Below, in pieces: positions 35,646 to 43,032 of a DNA stretch of 64,000 nt. The translations under genes and the position numbers were made by a program. Within the stretch, counting starts at the first letter, position 1. Each line of letters starts with the position of its first letter. Below the pieces are notes generated by a model that was given only the letters and a program-made list of their open reading frames with translations, did not search any database and was not told the origin of the DNA. This DNA comes from Methylorubrum rhodinum (GTDB lineage Bacteria > Pseudomonadota > Alphaproteobacteria > Rhizobiales > Beijerinckiaceae). The DNA lies in assembly GCF_014199935.1 (NCBI RefSeq), contig NZ_JACHOP010000007.1, forward strand, positions 124,001-188,000, in the 5' to 3' direction.

Positions 35646-38129
35646 ATGCCGATGGATCCCGCTCCGCTCCCGATCGAGGCCGCCCTTCCCGCCCTGCGCG
35701 CGGCGCTTGAACAGCGGAACGCCGCGGTGCTCGTCGCCCCGCCGGGCGCGGGCAAGACCACGCGGGTGCCGCTGGCGCTCCTCGACCAGCCCTGGCTCGG
35801 CGACAAAAAGATCATTCTCCTGGAGCCGCGCCGCCTCGCCGCCCGCGGCGCGGCCGAGCGCATGGCGACGACGCTCGGCGAGCGCGTCGGCGATACGGTG
35901 GGCCTGCGGGTGCGGCTCGGCTCCAAAGTCTCCGCGCGCACCCGCATCGAGGTGGTCACCGAGGGCGTGTTCACCCGCATGATCCTCGACGATCCGGAGC
36001 TGTCCGGCATCGGCGCGGTGCTGTTCGACGAGTTCCACGAGCGCTCGCTCGACGCCGACCTCGGCCTCGGCTTCGCCCTCGACGCGCAAGGCGCGCTCCG
36101 GGAGGACCTGCGCATCCTCGCCATGTCGGCGACCCTCGACGGCGCCCGCGTGGCCGGGCTTCTGGGGGGCGCGCCCGTCATCGAGTCGGAGGGCCGGGCC
36201 TATCCGGTCGAGACGCGCCATCTCGACCGCGCCGCGAGCGAGCGCATCGAGGACGCGATGGCCGGCGCGATCCTGCGGGCGCTGCGGGCCGATCCGGGCT
36301 CGCTGCTCGCCTTCCTGCCGGGGCAGGCCGAAATCCGCCGCACCGCCGAGCGGCTGGAGGGCCGCCTGCCCGAGGGCACGGAGTTGGCCCCCCTCTACGG
36401 TGCGCTCAGCCAAGGCGAGCAGGACCGCGCCGTCGCCCCGGCCCCGCCGGGCCGGCGCAAGGTGGTTCTGGCGACCGCCATCGCCGAGACCTCGCTGACG
36501 ATTCAGGGCGTGCGCATCGTCGTCGATTCCGGGCTCGCCCGCGTGCCGGTCTACGAGCCCGGCAACGGCATGACCCGGCTCGTCACCGCCCGCGCCTCGC
36601 GGGCCTCGGTCGATCAGCGCCGGGGCCGCGCCGGACGCACGGAGCCGGGCGTGTGCTGGCGGCTCTGGCCCGAGGCCGCGACCGCTTCGCTCGAACCCTT
36701 CGCCCGCCCGGAAATCCTGTCGGCCGACCTCGCCGGCCTCGTGCTCGATTGCGCCGCCTGGGGGCTGGCCGACCCGACCGCCCTGCCCTTCCTCGATCCG
36801 CCCCCCGCCCCGGCGCTGAGCGAAGCCCGCGCGATGCTGGCCGATCTCGGCGCGCTCGACGCCGACGGCCGTCTCACCGCCACGGGCCGGACCCTGAGGG
36901 CCCTGCCGCTGCCGCCGCGGCTGGCCCGGATGGTGGCCCGCGCCGCCGAAATCGGCCATGCCCGCCGGGCCGCGGAACTGGCCGCCCTGCTGGTCGAGCG
37001 GGGGCTCGGGGGCGATGCCGCCGATCTCGCCGAGCGCCTCGACCGCTTTGCCCGCGACCGCGGCGGACGCGCCGCCGACATGCGCCGCCTCGCCGAGGGC
37101 TGGGCCCGTCAGGCGGAGCGCGCCGCCGGCTCCCGTCTTCCTGAGCCCGATCCGACGCTGGCCGAGCCCGGCGCGCTGCTGGCGCTGGCCTATCCCGACC
37201 GGGTCGCCCGGGCGCGGGGCCGCGAGGGCGCGGTTCTGATGGCCAACGGCCGGGCCGGACTCCTCGACCCCGCGAGCGCGCTCGCCCGCGAGCCCTTCGT
37301 CGTGGTGGCCGACCTTACCGGCACGGCGGCCAACGCCCGCATCCTCGCCGCCGCCGCGATTCTTCCGCAGACCATCGACGCGCTGTTCGCCGACCGGATC
37401 GAGACGGTGCGGAGCGTCAGCTTCGACCCCCAGGCGCGGGCCCTGCGGGCGCGCGAGATCCGCCGCCTCGGCGCGGTGAGCCTCGACGAGCGCACCCAGC
37501 CCGTCCCCGCCGACGAAGAGGCGGCCAAGGTGCTGGCCCGCGGCGTAGCCGGGCTCGGCCTCGACCGCCTGCCCTGGACGCCGGCTTTGGCGCAGTGGCG
37601 CGCCCGCGTGCGCTTCCTCCACGGGGCGGAGGGCGGCGAGTGGCCCGACCTCTCGGACGAGGCTTTGGCGGCTGCCGTCGAGGACTGGCTCGCGCCGGGG
37701 ATCGTCGGGCGCGGTTCGCTCGCCGCGATCACCGCCGACGATCTCGGCCAAGCCCTGCACGCGCTGCTGCCCTGGCCACTGCGCGCCCGGCTGGAACAGG
37801 AAGCGCCGAGCCATGTCGCGGTGCCGACCGGCTCGCGCATCCCGGTCGATTACGAATCCGGCCCCGAGCCGGTGCTGGCGGTGCGGGTGCAGGAGCTGTT
37901 CGGCCTCGACCGGCATCCGACGCTCGGCGGCGGGCGGGTGCCGCTGGTGCTGCACCTGCTCTCGCCGGCCCAGCGCCCGATCCAGATCACCCGCGACCTG
38001 CCGGGCTTCTGGTGCGGCTCCTGGGCCGCCGTGCGTTCGGAGATGCGCGGGCGCTATCCCCGCCATCCCTGGCCGGAGGACCCGCTCGCCGAGGCGCCGA
38101 CCCGGCGGGCGAAGCCGAGGGGCACATGA
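35646..38129 (+). CDS. hrpB: ATP-dependent helicase HrpB
   Basis: DExH-box RNA helicase of the HrpB family. Motif I is APPGAGKTTRVP (about residues 31-42), motif II is DEFHERSLDADLGLG, motif III MSATLDG, and motif VI DQRRGRAGRTEPG; the HrpB-specific C-terminal region (CGSWAAVRSEMRGRYPRHPW) ends the protein. It may act in mRNA processing; in many bacteria it is non-essential. 827 aa is normal. Start ATG 35646 or 35652. The stop codon lies inside a 26-base tandem repeat. Confidence 0.94.
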   Translation: MPMDPAPLPIEAALPALRAALEQRNAAVLVAPPGAGKTTRVPLALLDQPWLGDKKIILLEPRRLAARGAAERMATTLGERVGDTVGLRVRLGSKVSARTRIEVVTEGVFTRMILDDPELSGIGAVLFDEFHERSLDADLGLGFALDAQGALREDLRILAMSATLDGARVAGLLGGAPVIESEGRAYPVETRHLDRAASERIEDAMAGAILRALRADPGSLLAFLPGQAEIRRTAERLEGRLPEGTELAPLYGALSQGEQDRAVAPAPPGRRKVVLATAIAETSLTIQGVRIVVDSGLARVPVYEPGNGMTRLVTARASRASVDQRRGRAGRTEPGVCWRLWPEAATASLEPFARPEILSADLAGLVLDCAAWGLADPTALPFLDPPPAPALSEARAMLADLGALDADGRLTATGRTLRALPLPPRLARMVARAAEIGHARRAAELAALLVERGLGGDAADLAERLDRFARDRGGRAADMRRLAEGWARQAERAAGSRLPEPDPTLAEPGALLALAYPDRVARARGREGAVLMANGRAGLLDPASALAREPFVVVADLTGTAANARILAAAAILPQTIDALFADRIETVRSVSFDPQARALRAREIRRLGAVSLDERTQPVPADEEAAKVLARGVAGLGLDRLPWTPALAQWRARVRFLHGAEGGEWPDLSDEALAAAVEDWLAPGIVGRGSLAAITADDLGQALHALLPWPLRARLEQEAPSHVAVPTGSRIPVDYESGPEPVLAVRVQELFGLDRHPTLGGGRVPLVLHLLSPAQRPIQITRDLPGFWCGSWAAVRSEMRGRYPRHPWPEDPLAEAPTRRAKPRGT

Positions 38130-38171
38130 TCCCGGCACGTGATTCGGGCACATGATCCGGGCACGTGACGG
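38120..38171. repeat. 26-bp direct tandem repeat at the hrpB stop
   Basis: 38120-38145 and 38146-38171 are near-identical 26-base units (gggcacatgatcc, then ggcacgtga), differing at a few bases. The hrpB stop TGA lies in the first unit. The units contain CACGTG palindromes. It is probably a recent local duplication. Confidence 0.75.
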
Positions 38172-38220
38172 CTGCACCCGCGCAGGGCTACGAGGGCGCG
38201 ACGAGGGAGGAGGGTTCGTG

Positions 38221-38562
38221 ATGAGGATGCGCGCGGCGTTGTGTCTGGCCCCGCTGCTGTGGTCGGCGGCGGCCACGGCGCAGGACAGGCCTCTGGTGAT
38301 CCCGCAGGCCGAGGGCGAGAAGCACGGCAAGATTCTGGGGCGGGCGCTCGCCTGCGGCGTGCCCCGCGAGCGGGTCGATGCGACGATCGCCGCGGGCCGG
38401 ACCCGGATGCAGGCGGCGTTGGGCCGCGCGCTCACCGACGAGCGCTACGTGCCCTCCCTCGACGACGCCATGCGCCTGGAAACCAGCCTGCCGCCGCCCT
38501 CGCCGACGGCGTGCGAGAAGGGCCTCGCGGCCTTCGAGCGGTTGGAGAAGACGGCGCCGTAA
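38221..38562 (+). CDS. small secreted protein of unknown function
   Basis: 113-aa exported protein with signal peptide MRMRAALCLAPLLWSAAATA, cut near AQ. The mature part is helical, with two Cys (ALACGVPRERVDATIAAGRT and SPTACEKGLAAFERLEK) that could form a disulfide, a pattern seen in small periplasmic proteins of this group. No family was recognised. The ATG at 38221 was chosen because GGAGG lies upstream; the frame is open to 38152. It ends shortly before repeat family A copy 2. Confidence 0.62.
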   Translation: MRMRAALCLAPLLWSAAATAQDRPLVIPQAEGEKHGKILGRALACGVPRERVDATIAAGRTRMQAALGRALTDERYVPSLDDAMRLETSLPPPSPTACEKGLAAFERLEKTAP

Positions 38563-38587
38563 GGTTTTTCGCCGTCTTCCTTTTTCG

Positions 38588-38724
38588 TCCCACCCTCACC
38601 CTCATCCTGAGGTGCCGCGAAGCGGCCTCGAAGGAGGGCTCCAAGAGTCTCTGCGATCCCTGGAGCCCTCCTTCGAGGGCGACGCTTCGCGCCGCCGCCT
38701 CAGGATGAAGGGGGATGGGTGGGA
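38588..38724. repeat. dispersed palindromic repeat family A, copy 2
   Basis: 137 bases closely matching 8341-8479 and 51712-51852, with terminal arms TCCCACCC (38588-38595) and GGGTGGGA (38717-38724). It lies between convergent genes (plus-strand small secreted protein and minus-strand glyoxalase), where a large stem-loop could act as a bidirectional terminator. Confidence 0.88.
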
Positions 38725-38743
38725 TGAGGGGCGTCGTCCCCGT

Positions 38744-39139
38744 TCAGGCGAAGCGTCCGCCCTTCTGGATCACCTCGATCTTGTAGCCGTCCGGGTCGGT
38801 GGCGAAGAAGAAGGTCGCGAGTGGGGTGTCGTTGTGCTTGAGGGTCTTGAGGTCGGTGGCCGGAAAGCCCTCGCGGGTGAACCGGGCGTGCTCGGCCTCG
38901 ACGTTGTCGACCACGAAGGCGATGTGGCCGTAGCCGTCGCCGAGATTGTAAGGCTCGGAGCGGTCCTTGTTGACCGTCAGTTCCAGCTCGAACGGCGAGG
39001 CCGGATCGCGCAGGTACAGCAGGGTGAAGTCCGGGAAGTCGAACCGGTCGGCGGGCTCCAGGCCGAAGGCGCGGGCATAGTAATCGCGCGAGCGCGCCTC
39101 GTCGCGGACGCGGATCATGCTGTGGACGGGCTTGGCCAT
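38744..39139 (-). CDS. gloA: lactoylglutathione lyase (glyoxalase I)
   Basis: VOC-fold glyoxalase I, isomerising the glutathione hemithioacetal of methylglyoxal to S-lactoylglutathione. 131 aa is normal. Metal-ligand candidates are His6 (VHSMIRV), Glu in FELELTVN, His in GYGHIAFVV and Glu in YKIEVIQK, the usual His-Glu-His-Glu set. DYYARAFGLEPADRFDFPDF is the typical first motif. The ATG start is at 39139. Confidence 0.9.
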   Translation of the reverse strand: MAKPVHSMIRVRDEARSRDYYARAFGLEPADRFDFPDFTLLYLRDPASPFELELTVNKDRSEPYNLGDGYGHIAFVVDNVEAEHARFTREGFPATDLKTLKHNDTPLATFFFATDPDGYKIEVIQKGGRFA

Positions 39140-39263
39140 CGGGGCTCTCTCTCTCGAACAACGGATGGGCGGCCAGATGGCGCAGCCGGGCCCCGCGAAA
39201 AGGGGCTTTTCTCGCGTTGCGCCAAACCGACCGAGGGTCGGGATCGGCGCGTTCGGCGGATGC

Positions 39264-39297
39264 CCGCCGTCGCGCGGGCGGAGGGCCGCGCCCTCCG
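39264..39297. repeat. conserved 16-mer plus hairpin upstream of xerC
   Basis: Bases 39264-39279 repeat the 16-mer found at 14865-14880. It is followed by a perfect stem 39279-39286/39290-39297 with a CGC loop. The upstream bases 39190-39260 also contain short inverted repeats. It is probably part of the same mosaic intergenic repeat as the dmrA upstream cluster. Confidence 0.55.
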
Positions 39298-39339
39298 GCC
39301 TTAACGCTTCATCAACCTTAAGCGGCGCTTGCTCCGCTC

Positions 39340-40332
39340 ATGCCGCCGAGCGCCCGACAGGCCGTCGCCGACCCCCTCCTTCCCGGTGATGCCGCGCTCC
39401 GCGCGTCGGCCGAGGGCTGGCGCCGGGCGCTGGCGCAGGAGCGGCGCATGGCCGCCAACACGGTCGAGGCCTACGAGCGCGATCTGCGCCAGTTCCTGAC
39501 CCATCTCGACGCCCGCTCCGGCCCGCCGACGATCGCCCGGCTCATCGCCCTCAAGCCCCGCGACCTGCGCGCCTTCATGGCGGCGCGGCGTGCCGAGGAG
39601 ATCTCCGGGCGCTCGCTGATGCGGATGCTCGCGGGCCTGCGCTCCTTCGCCCGCCATCTCGAGCGCGAGGGCCACGGCAGCGTCGCGGCGCTCGGCGCGG
39701 TGCGCCAGCCCAAGGTCGAGCGGCGCCTGCCCCGCCCGCTGCCCGTCTCCGCCGCCGTGGCGATGACGCTTCCGGAGACCCGCGCCGACGAATCGCGCGA
39801 GCCCTGGGTGCTCGCCCGCGATGCGGCGGTGATCGCCCTGCTCTACGGCTCCGGCCTTCGCATCTCCGAGGCGCTGGGGCTCGCCGCCCGCGACGCCCCG
39901 GTGCCGGGCCTCGATGCGGTGCGGGTGACCGGCAAGGGCGGCAAGATCCGCGACGTGCCGGTGCTGCCCGCCGTCGCGCAGGCGGTGGCCGACTACCTCG
40001 CCCTCTGCCCGCACCCGCTCGATCCGCAGGGGCCGCTCTTCGTCGGCGTGAAGGGCGGGCCGCTCTCGCCGCGGATCGTGCAATACGCGGTGGCGTCCCT
40101 CCGCGGCGCGCTCGGCCTGCCCGACAGCGCGACGCCGCACGCCCTGCGACATTCCTTCGCGACCCATCTCCTCGCGCGCCAGGGCGAGTTGCGGGCGATC
40201 CAGGAACTGTTGGGTCACGCCTCGCTCTCGACGACGCAGCTCTACACCAAGGTCGACGCCGCCCGGCTGATGAGCGCCTTCGAGGCCGCGCATCCCCGCG
40301 CGGGAAGGTTGGCCGGCACAACAAACCCGTGA
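39340..40332 (+). CDS. xerC: tyrosine recombinase XerC
   Basis: Site-specific tyrosine recombinase that, with XerD, resolves chromosome dimers at dif. The N-terminal SAM-like domain (RMAANTVEAYERDLRQFL) and the catalytic set are visible: Arg in YGSGLRISEAL, Lys in VTGKGGKIRDVPV, His-x-x-Arg in HALRHSFATHLL, His in LLGHASLSTTQ and nucleophile Tyr in TQLYTKVD. The linker region (RSLMRMLAGLRSFARHLE, RLPRPLPVSAAVA) reads like XerC rather than XerD. 330 aa is within range; the first 15 residues may be extra. Confidence 0.92.
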   Translation: MPPSARQAVADPLLPGDAALRASAEGWRRALAQERRMAANTVEAYERDLRQFLTHLDARSGPPTIARLIALKPRDLRAFMAARRAEEISGRSLMRMLAGLRSFARHLEREGHGSVAALGAVRQPKVERRLPRPLPVSAAVAMTLPETRADESREPWVLARDAAVIALLYGSGLRISEALGLAARDAPVPGLDAVRVTGKGGKIRDVPVLPAVAQAVADYLALCPHPLDPQGPLFVGVKGGPLSPRIVQYAVASLRGALGLPDSATPHALRHSFATHLLARQGELRAIQELLGHASLSTTQLYTKVDAARLMSAFEAAHPRAGRLAGTTNP

Positions 40333-40441
40333 GGCTGTCGCCGTCACGGCCCCGATTCACCTTGGTCTTGCCGCGATTGAGTGGCGGACTGTGCCCAAGA
40401 CGGCGGTGGACGCCGCCCGAGTCGCTCGAAGGAAACATCCA

Positions 40442-40579
40442 ATGCGCGTCAGCGGAATCTGCGTGGCGATCCTGCCGGTCCTCGCCGTCCTCGCCGTCAC
40501 CGCCCTGGTGAAGACGGTGCTCCTGCCCGTGACCGCGCTGAAGGGCGCGCTGGCGCGGGGCCGCACTGCGCGGGCCTGA
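40442..40579 (+). CDS. possible small membrane protein
   Basis: 45-aa frame starting MRVSGICVAILPVLAVLAVT, with AAGGAAAC upstream, forming one hydrophobic helix and a basic tail. Nothing similar was recognised. It could be a genuine small membrane protein or chance; the convergent ParE gene ends 14 bases beyond it. Confidence 0.4.
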   Translation: MRVSGICVAILPVLAVLAVTALVKTVLLPVTALKGALARGRTARA

Positions 40580-40592
40580 TGGGGCTGAGCGG

Positions 40593-40889
40593 TCAGCTAT
40601 CGAACGCGATACGGTCGATGTCGCGGAAGCCGCTCACCACGCGCAGCAAATCGATTCCATTGGGAAGAGGCAGGTAGATCAGTACGTAGCTGGCGACCGG
40701 AAAGCTTCGGCACTGATCCATCAGTTCCGGTCGGGCTCGACCAGCCATGGGATTGCCGGCCAGCATGGTGAGCACGCCATCGATCCTGTCGAGGACGCGA
40801 TCGGCGGCGCCTTCGTCATCCGCCGCGATGTACGTCCAGATTTCGATCAGATCACGCCGGGCAAGCGCACGACGTGAAACCTTAGCCAT
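40593..40889 (-). CDS. parE: ParE/RelE-family toxin
   Basis: 98-aa toxin of the ParE/RelE superfamily. The pattern SRRALARRDLIEIWTYIAA (residues 5-23), MAGRARPELMDQCRSFPVAS and LPNGIDLLRVVSGFRDID fits ParE, which in characterised members poisons DNA gyrase. The start overlaps the antitoxin 3' end by 8 bases, the standard antitoxin-first arrangement. Activity is inferred; no disrupting mutation is seen. Confidence 0.87.
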   Translation of the reverse strand: MAKVSRRALARRDLIEIWTYIAADDEGAADRVLDRIDGVLTMLAGNPMAGRARPELMDQCRSFPVASYVLIYLPLPNGIDLLRVVSGFRDIDRIAFDS

Positions 40890-41157
40890 GACGACCTGAC
40901 TCGCTGGTGCGAGCTCGCAGAGCCCGCGCTGCGGCTTTGATCTCCTCCATGTCGTGCGGCTCCGGCGGGCCGCTGGCGAGACCTGCTTCTACGTCACGCC
41001 GCAAGGCTTCAAGTTTGGCGGCGCGCATCTGCTCGCGCTCCTCCACCAGCCGCAAGCCGTCGCGTACGACCTCGCTTGCCGACGCATAGCGACCGCTGCC
41101 GACCAGATCGCGCACGAACTGCTCGTAATGGTCGCCCAAGCTGTAGCTCGATGCCAT
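40882..41157 (-). CDS. parD: ParD-family antitoxin
   Basis: 91-aa ParD/CopG-type ribbon-helix-helix antitoxin. The N-terminus SYSLGDHYEQFVRDLVGSGRYASASEVVRDGLRLVEE is typical of RHH proteins that bind the operator as dimers, and the charged C-terminus (about 45-91) should wrap the toxin. An inverted repeat at 41177-41193, 20 bases upstream of the ATG, is a likely operator, suggesting autoregulation. Confidence 0.87.
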   Translation of the reverse strand: MASSYSLGDHYEQFVRDLVGSGRYASASEVVRDGLRLVEEREQMRAAKLEALRRDVEAGLASGPPEPHDMEEIKAAARALRARTSESGRHG

Positions 41158-41176
41158 GTCCGGCCCCCTCGCGAAA

Positions 41177-41193
41177 ATATCACTTTTTGATAT
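41177..41193. promoter_or_regulatory. probable parDE operator
   Basis: Perfect 6-base inverted repeat ATATCA-ctttt-TGATAT just upstream of parD, AT-rich in a GC-rich background. RHH antitoxins commonly bind such short palindromes. The position suits repression of the parDE promoter. Confidence 0.55.
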
Positions 41194-41242
41194 CGCCGTG
41201 AGACGGCTCGGACAAGTTTCAACGCTCGTACCTGTCTCGCGA

Positions 41243-42703
41243 CTACGAGGTCGCGCTCGCCCGCGCGCGACCTCCCATGGCGCTGACCGCGAACGCCACC
41301 ACCAGATTAAGCCCCAGCGCCACGACGCCCGCGTTCAGATCCTGGATCGGCCCCGGCAGGCCCGGAAACAGTTTTGCGAGTGTGTACCCGCCCACCACCG
41401 TCACCGAGACCACGGCGACGCTCGCTAGAATCCCGGCGATGGCGCCGGCCTTGGTCAGCGGGTTGCGGCGCCATAGGCTGAAGAAGAAGGCCGGGAAGAG
41501 CTGCGTCACCACGGCGTAGCCGATCAGCAGCAACTGCACGATGGTCTCGCCGCCGTAGAGGGTGAAGCCGACGCAGGCCAGCGCCAGCACGGGCGCCATG
41601 ATCTTGGCGAGCCGCCCCGTCGAGGCGTCGGTCGCGTGGGGCGCCAAGGGCCGGTAGAGGTTCTGCGCGATGAGGGTCGCACCCGCGATCAGGATCATCG
41701 AGCCCGGCACCAGCGCGGTCAGCACGCCGGTCGCGCCGACGACGCCGACGAACCACGGCGGGAAGGTCTCCAGCGCGATCTTGAACAGCGACAGGTCGAC
41801 GTCGGGGCCGGTCAGGCCCGGCACCTGCAGAACCGCCGCGAAGCCTGCGAAGAACACGAACAGCAGCATGAGCTGGTAGAGCGGCAGGAACACCGCGTTG
41901 CGCCGGAAGGTGCGGGCGTCGCTCGCGGTGTAGATCGAGGCGAAGATGTGCGGGAACATCCAGCCGCCGAGCGCCGTCAGGATCGTCGTCGAGGCGAACC
42001 ACGTCGCGCTTTGGCCCCGATCGGGCAGCGCCAGGAAGCCGGGCTTGGCCTGATCGATGGCGGAAAACATCGGGCCGATGCCGCCGTAATAGTGGTAGGG
42101 CAGGTAGAGCCCCAAAAACACCACCACGGCGAGGATGAGGATGTCCTTGACCACCGCGGTCCAGGCCGAGCCGCGGATGCCCGACACCATCACGTAGACG
42201 CTGACGCCCGCCGCCCCGATCCAGATCGCCAGCGTCGGCGGGATCACGCCGTAGGAGGCGGTCGAGACGATGATGCCTAAGCCTTTGAGCTGGAGCACCA
42301 TGTAGGGCACCAGCGCGACGAGCCCGACCAGGGCCACGAGGATGCCGAGCGGCCGGCTCTCGTAGCGGGCGGCGAAATAGTCGGGCTGCGAGAACAGGTT
42401 GTGCTGTTTGGCGAATTTCCACGCCGGCGGCAGCAGCCAGTAGGAGATCACGTAGATCAGCGTGAGGTAGCAGAGGATGTAGTAGGTCGGTCCGCCCTTG
42501 CCGTAGGCCCAGCCCGAGCCGCCGAGGAAGGTGAAGGTGGTGTAGATCTCGCCCGCCATCAACAGGAAGACCAGCACGGTGCCGAAGCCGCGCTTGCCGA
42601 CGCTCCACTGCTCCATGTCCATGTCGTGGCCGGCCCGCGCCCACAGGCCCAAGGCCAGCGCCCCCGCGAAGGCCAGCGCGATGATCGGGAGCGCCGCGTT
42701 CAT
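41243..42703 (-). CDS. sodium:solute symporter family protein
   Basis: Inner-membrane SSS-family transporter (486 aa, about 13 helices). Family features include MAGEIYTTFTFLGGSGWAYG (residues 49-68), the SSS signature region VSGIRGSAWTAVVKDILIL and the MFPHIFASIYTASDARTFRR segment. The resemblance is to monocarboxylate- or pantothenate-type symporters, but the substrate is not assigned. Its ATG overlaps the stop of the DUF3311 gene (ATGA), a pair seen repeatedly in SSS operons. Confidence 0.9.
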   Translation of the reverse strand: MNAALPIIALAFAGALALGLWARAGHDMDMEQWSVGKRGFGTVLVFLLMAGEIYTTFTFLGGSGWAYGKGGPTYYILCYLTLIYVISYWLLPPAWKFAKQHNLFSQPDYFAARYESRPLGILVALVGLVALVPYMVLQLKGLGIIVSTASYGVIPPTLAIWIGAAGVSVYVMVSGIRGSAWTAVVKDILILAVVVFLGLYLPYHYYGGIGPMFSAIDQAKPGFLALPDRGQSATWFASTTILTALGGWMFPHIFASIYTASDARTFRRNAVFLPLYQLMLLFVFFAGFAAVLQVPGLTGPDVDLSLFKIALETFPPWFVGVVGATGVLTALVPGSMILIAGATLIAQNLYRPLAPHATDASTGRLAKIMAPVLALACVGFTLYGGETIVQLLLIGYAVVTQLFPAFFFSLWRRNPLTKAGAIAGILASVAVVSVTVVGGYTLAKLFPGLPGPIQDLNAGVVALGLNLVVAFAVSAMGGRARASATS

Positions 42704-42903
42704 GGCTCTTCTCCCGCGTCGCGGTTGGCCGGATCGGTGAGGTAGATCGCCGCCATCACCACGGAGGTCGCCACGGTGCAGCCGACGAGCCAGGCCAGCA
42801 GCAGCGGCATGCCGAGCACCAGCGGCTCGACCCGGTTGAGGACGTACGGCCCGAGCAGCATCCCGGCGGGCGGCAGCACGGCGAGCCAGCGCAGATGCTT
42901 CAC
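42700..42903 (-). CDS. DUF3311 small membrane protein
   Basis: 67-aa protein with two predicted membrane helices (residues 6-20 and 28-55), matching the DUF3311 pattern LPPAGMLLGPYVLNRVEPLVLGMP. DUF3311 proteins typically precede SSS transporters and are thought to be small accessory subunits. The overlap of 4 bases with the symporter gene implies coupled translation. Confidence 0.88.
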   Translation of the reverse strand: MKHLRWLAVLPPAGMLLGPYVLNRVEPLVLGMPLLLAWLVGCTVATSVVMAAIYLTDPANRDAGEEP

Positions 42904-43032
42904 GCGTCCGCCCTCCCCGGCCGAGTGCGTGCGTGTCCCAAGGTCGCTCGTGTCATGCGGTCCTCAACCCTTCGCTGCCGCGAAGATGAGGCAGTTCCTG
43001 CGCCAGGGCGAGGGGATAAACCTTCTGTTTCC

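Noticed and set aside
35631-38435. 934-aa minus-strand frame across hrpB
   Set aside because: Antisense shadow of hrpB; composition and lack of motifs exclude a gene.
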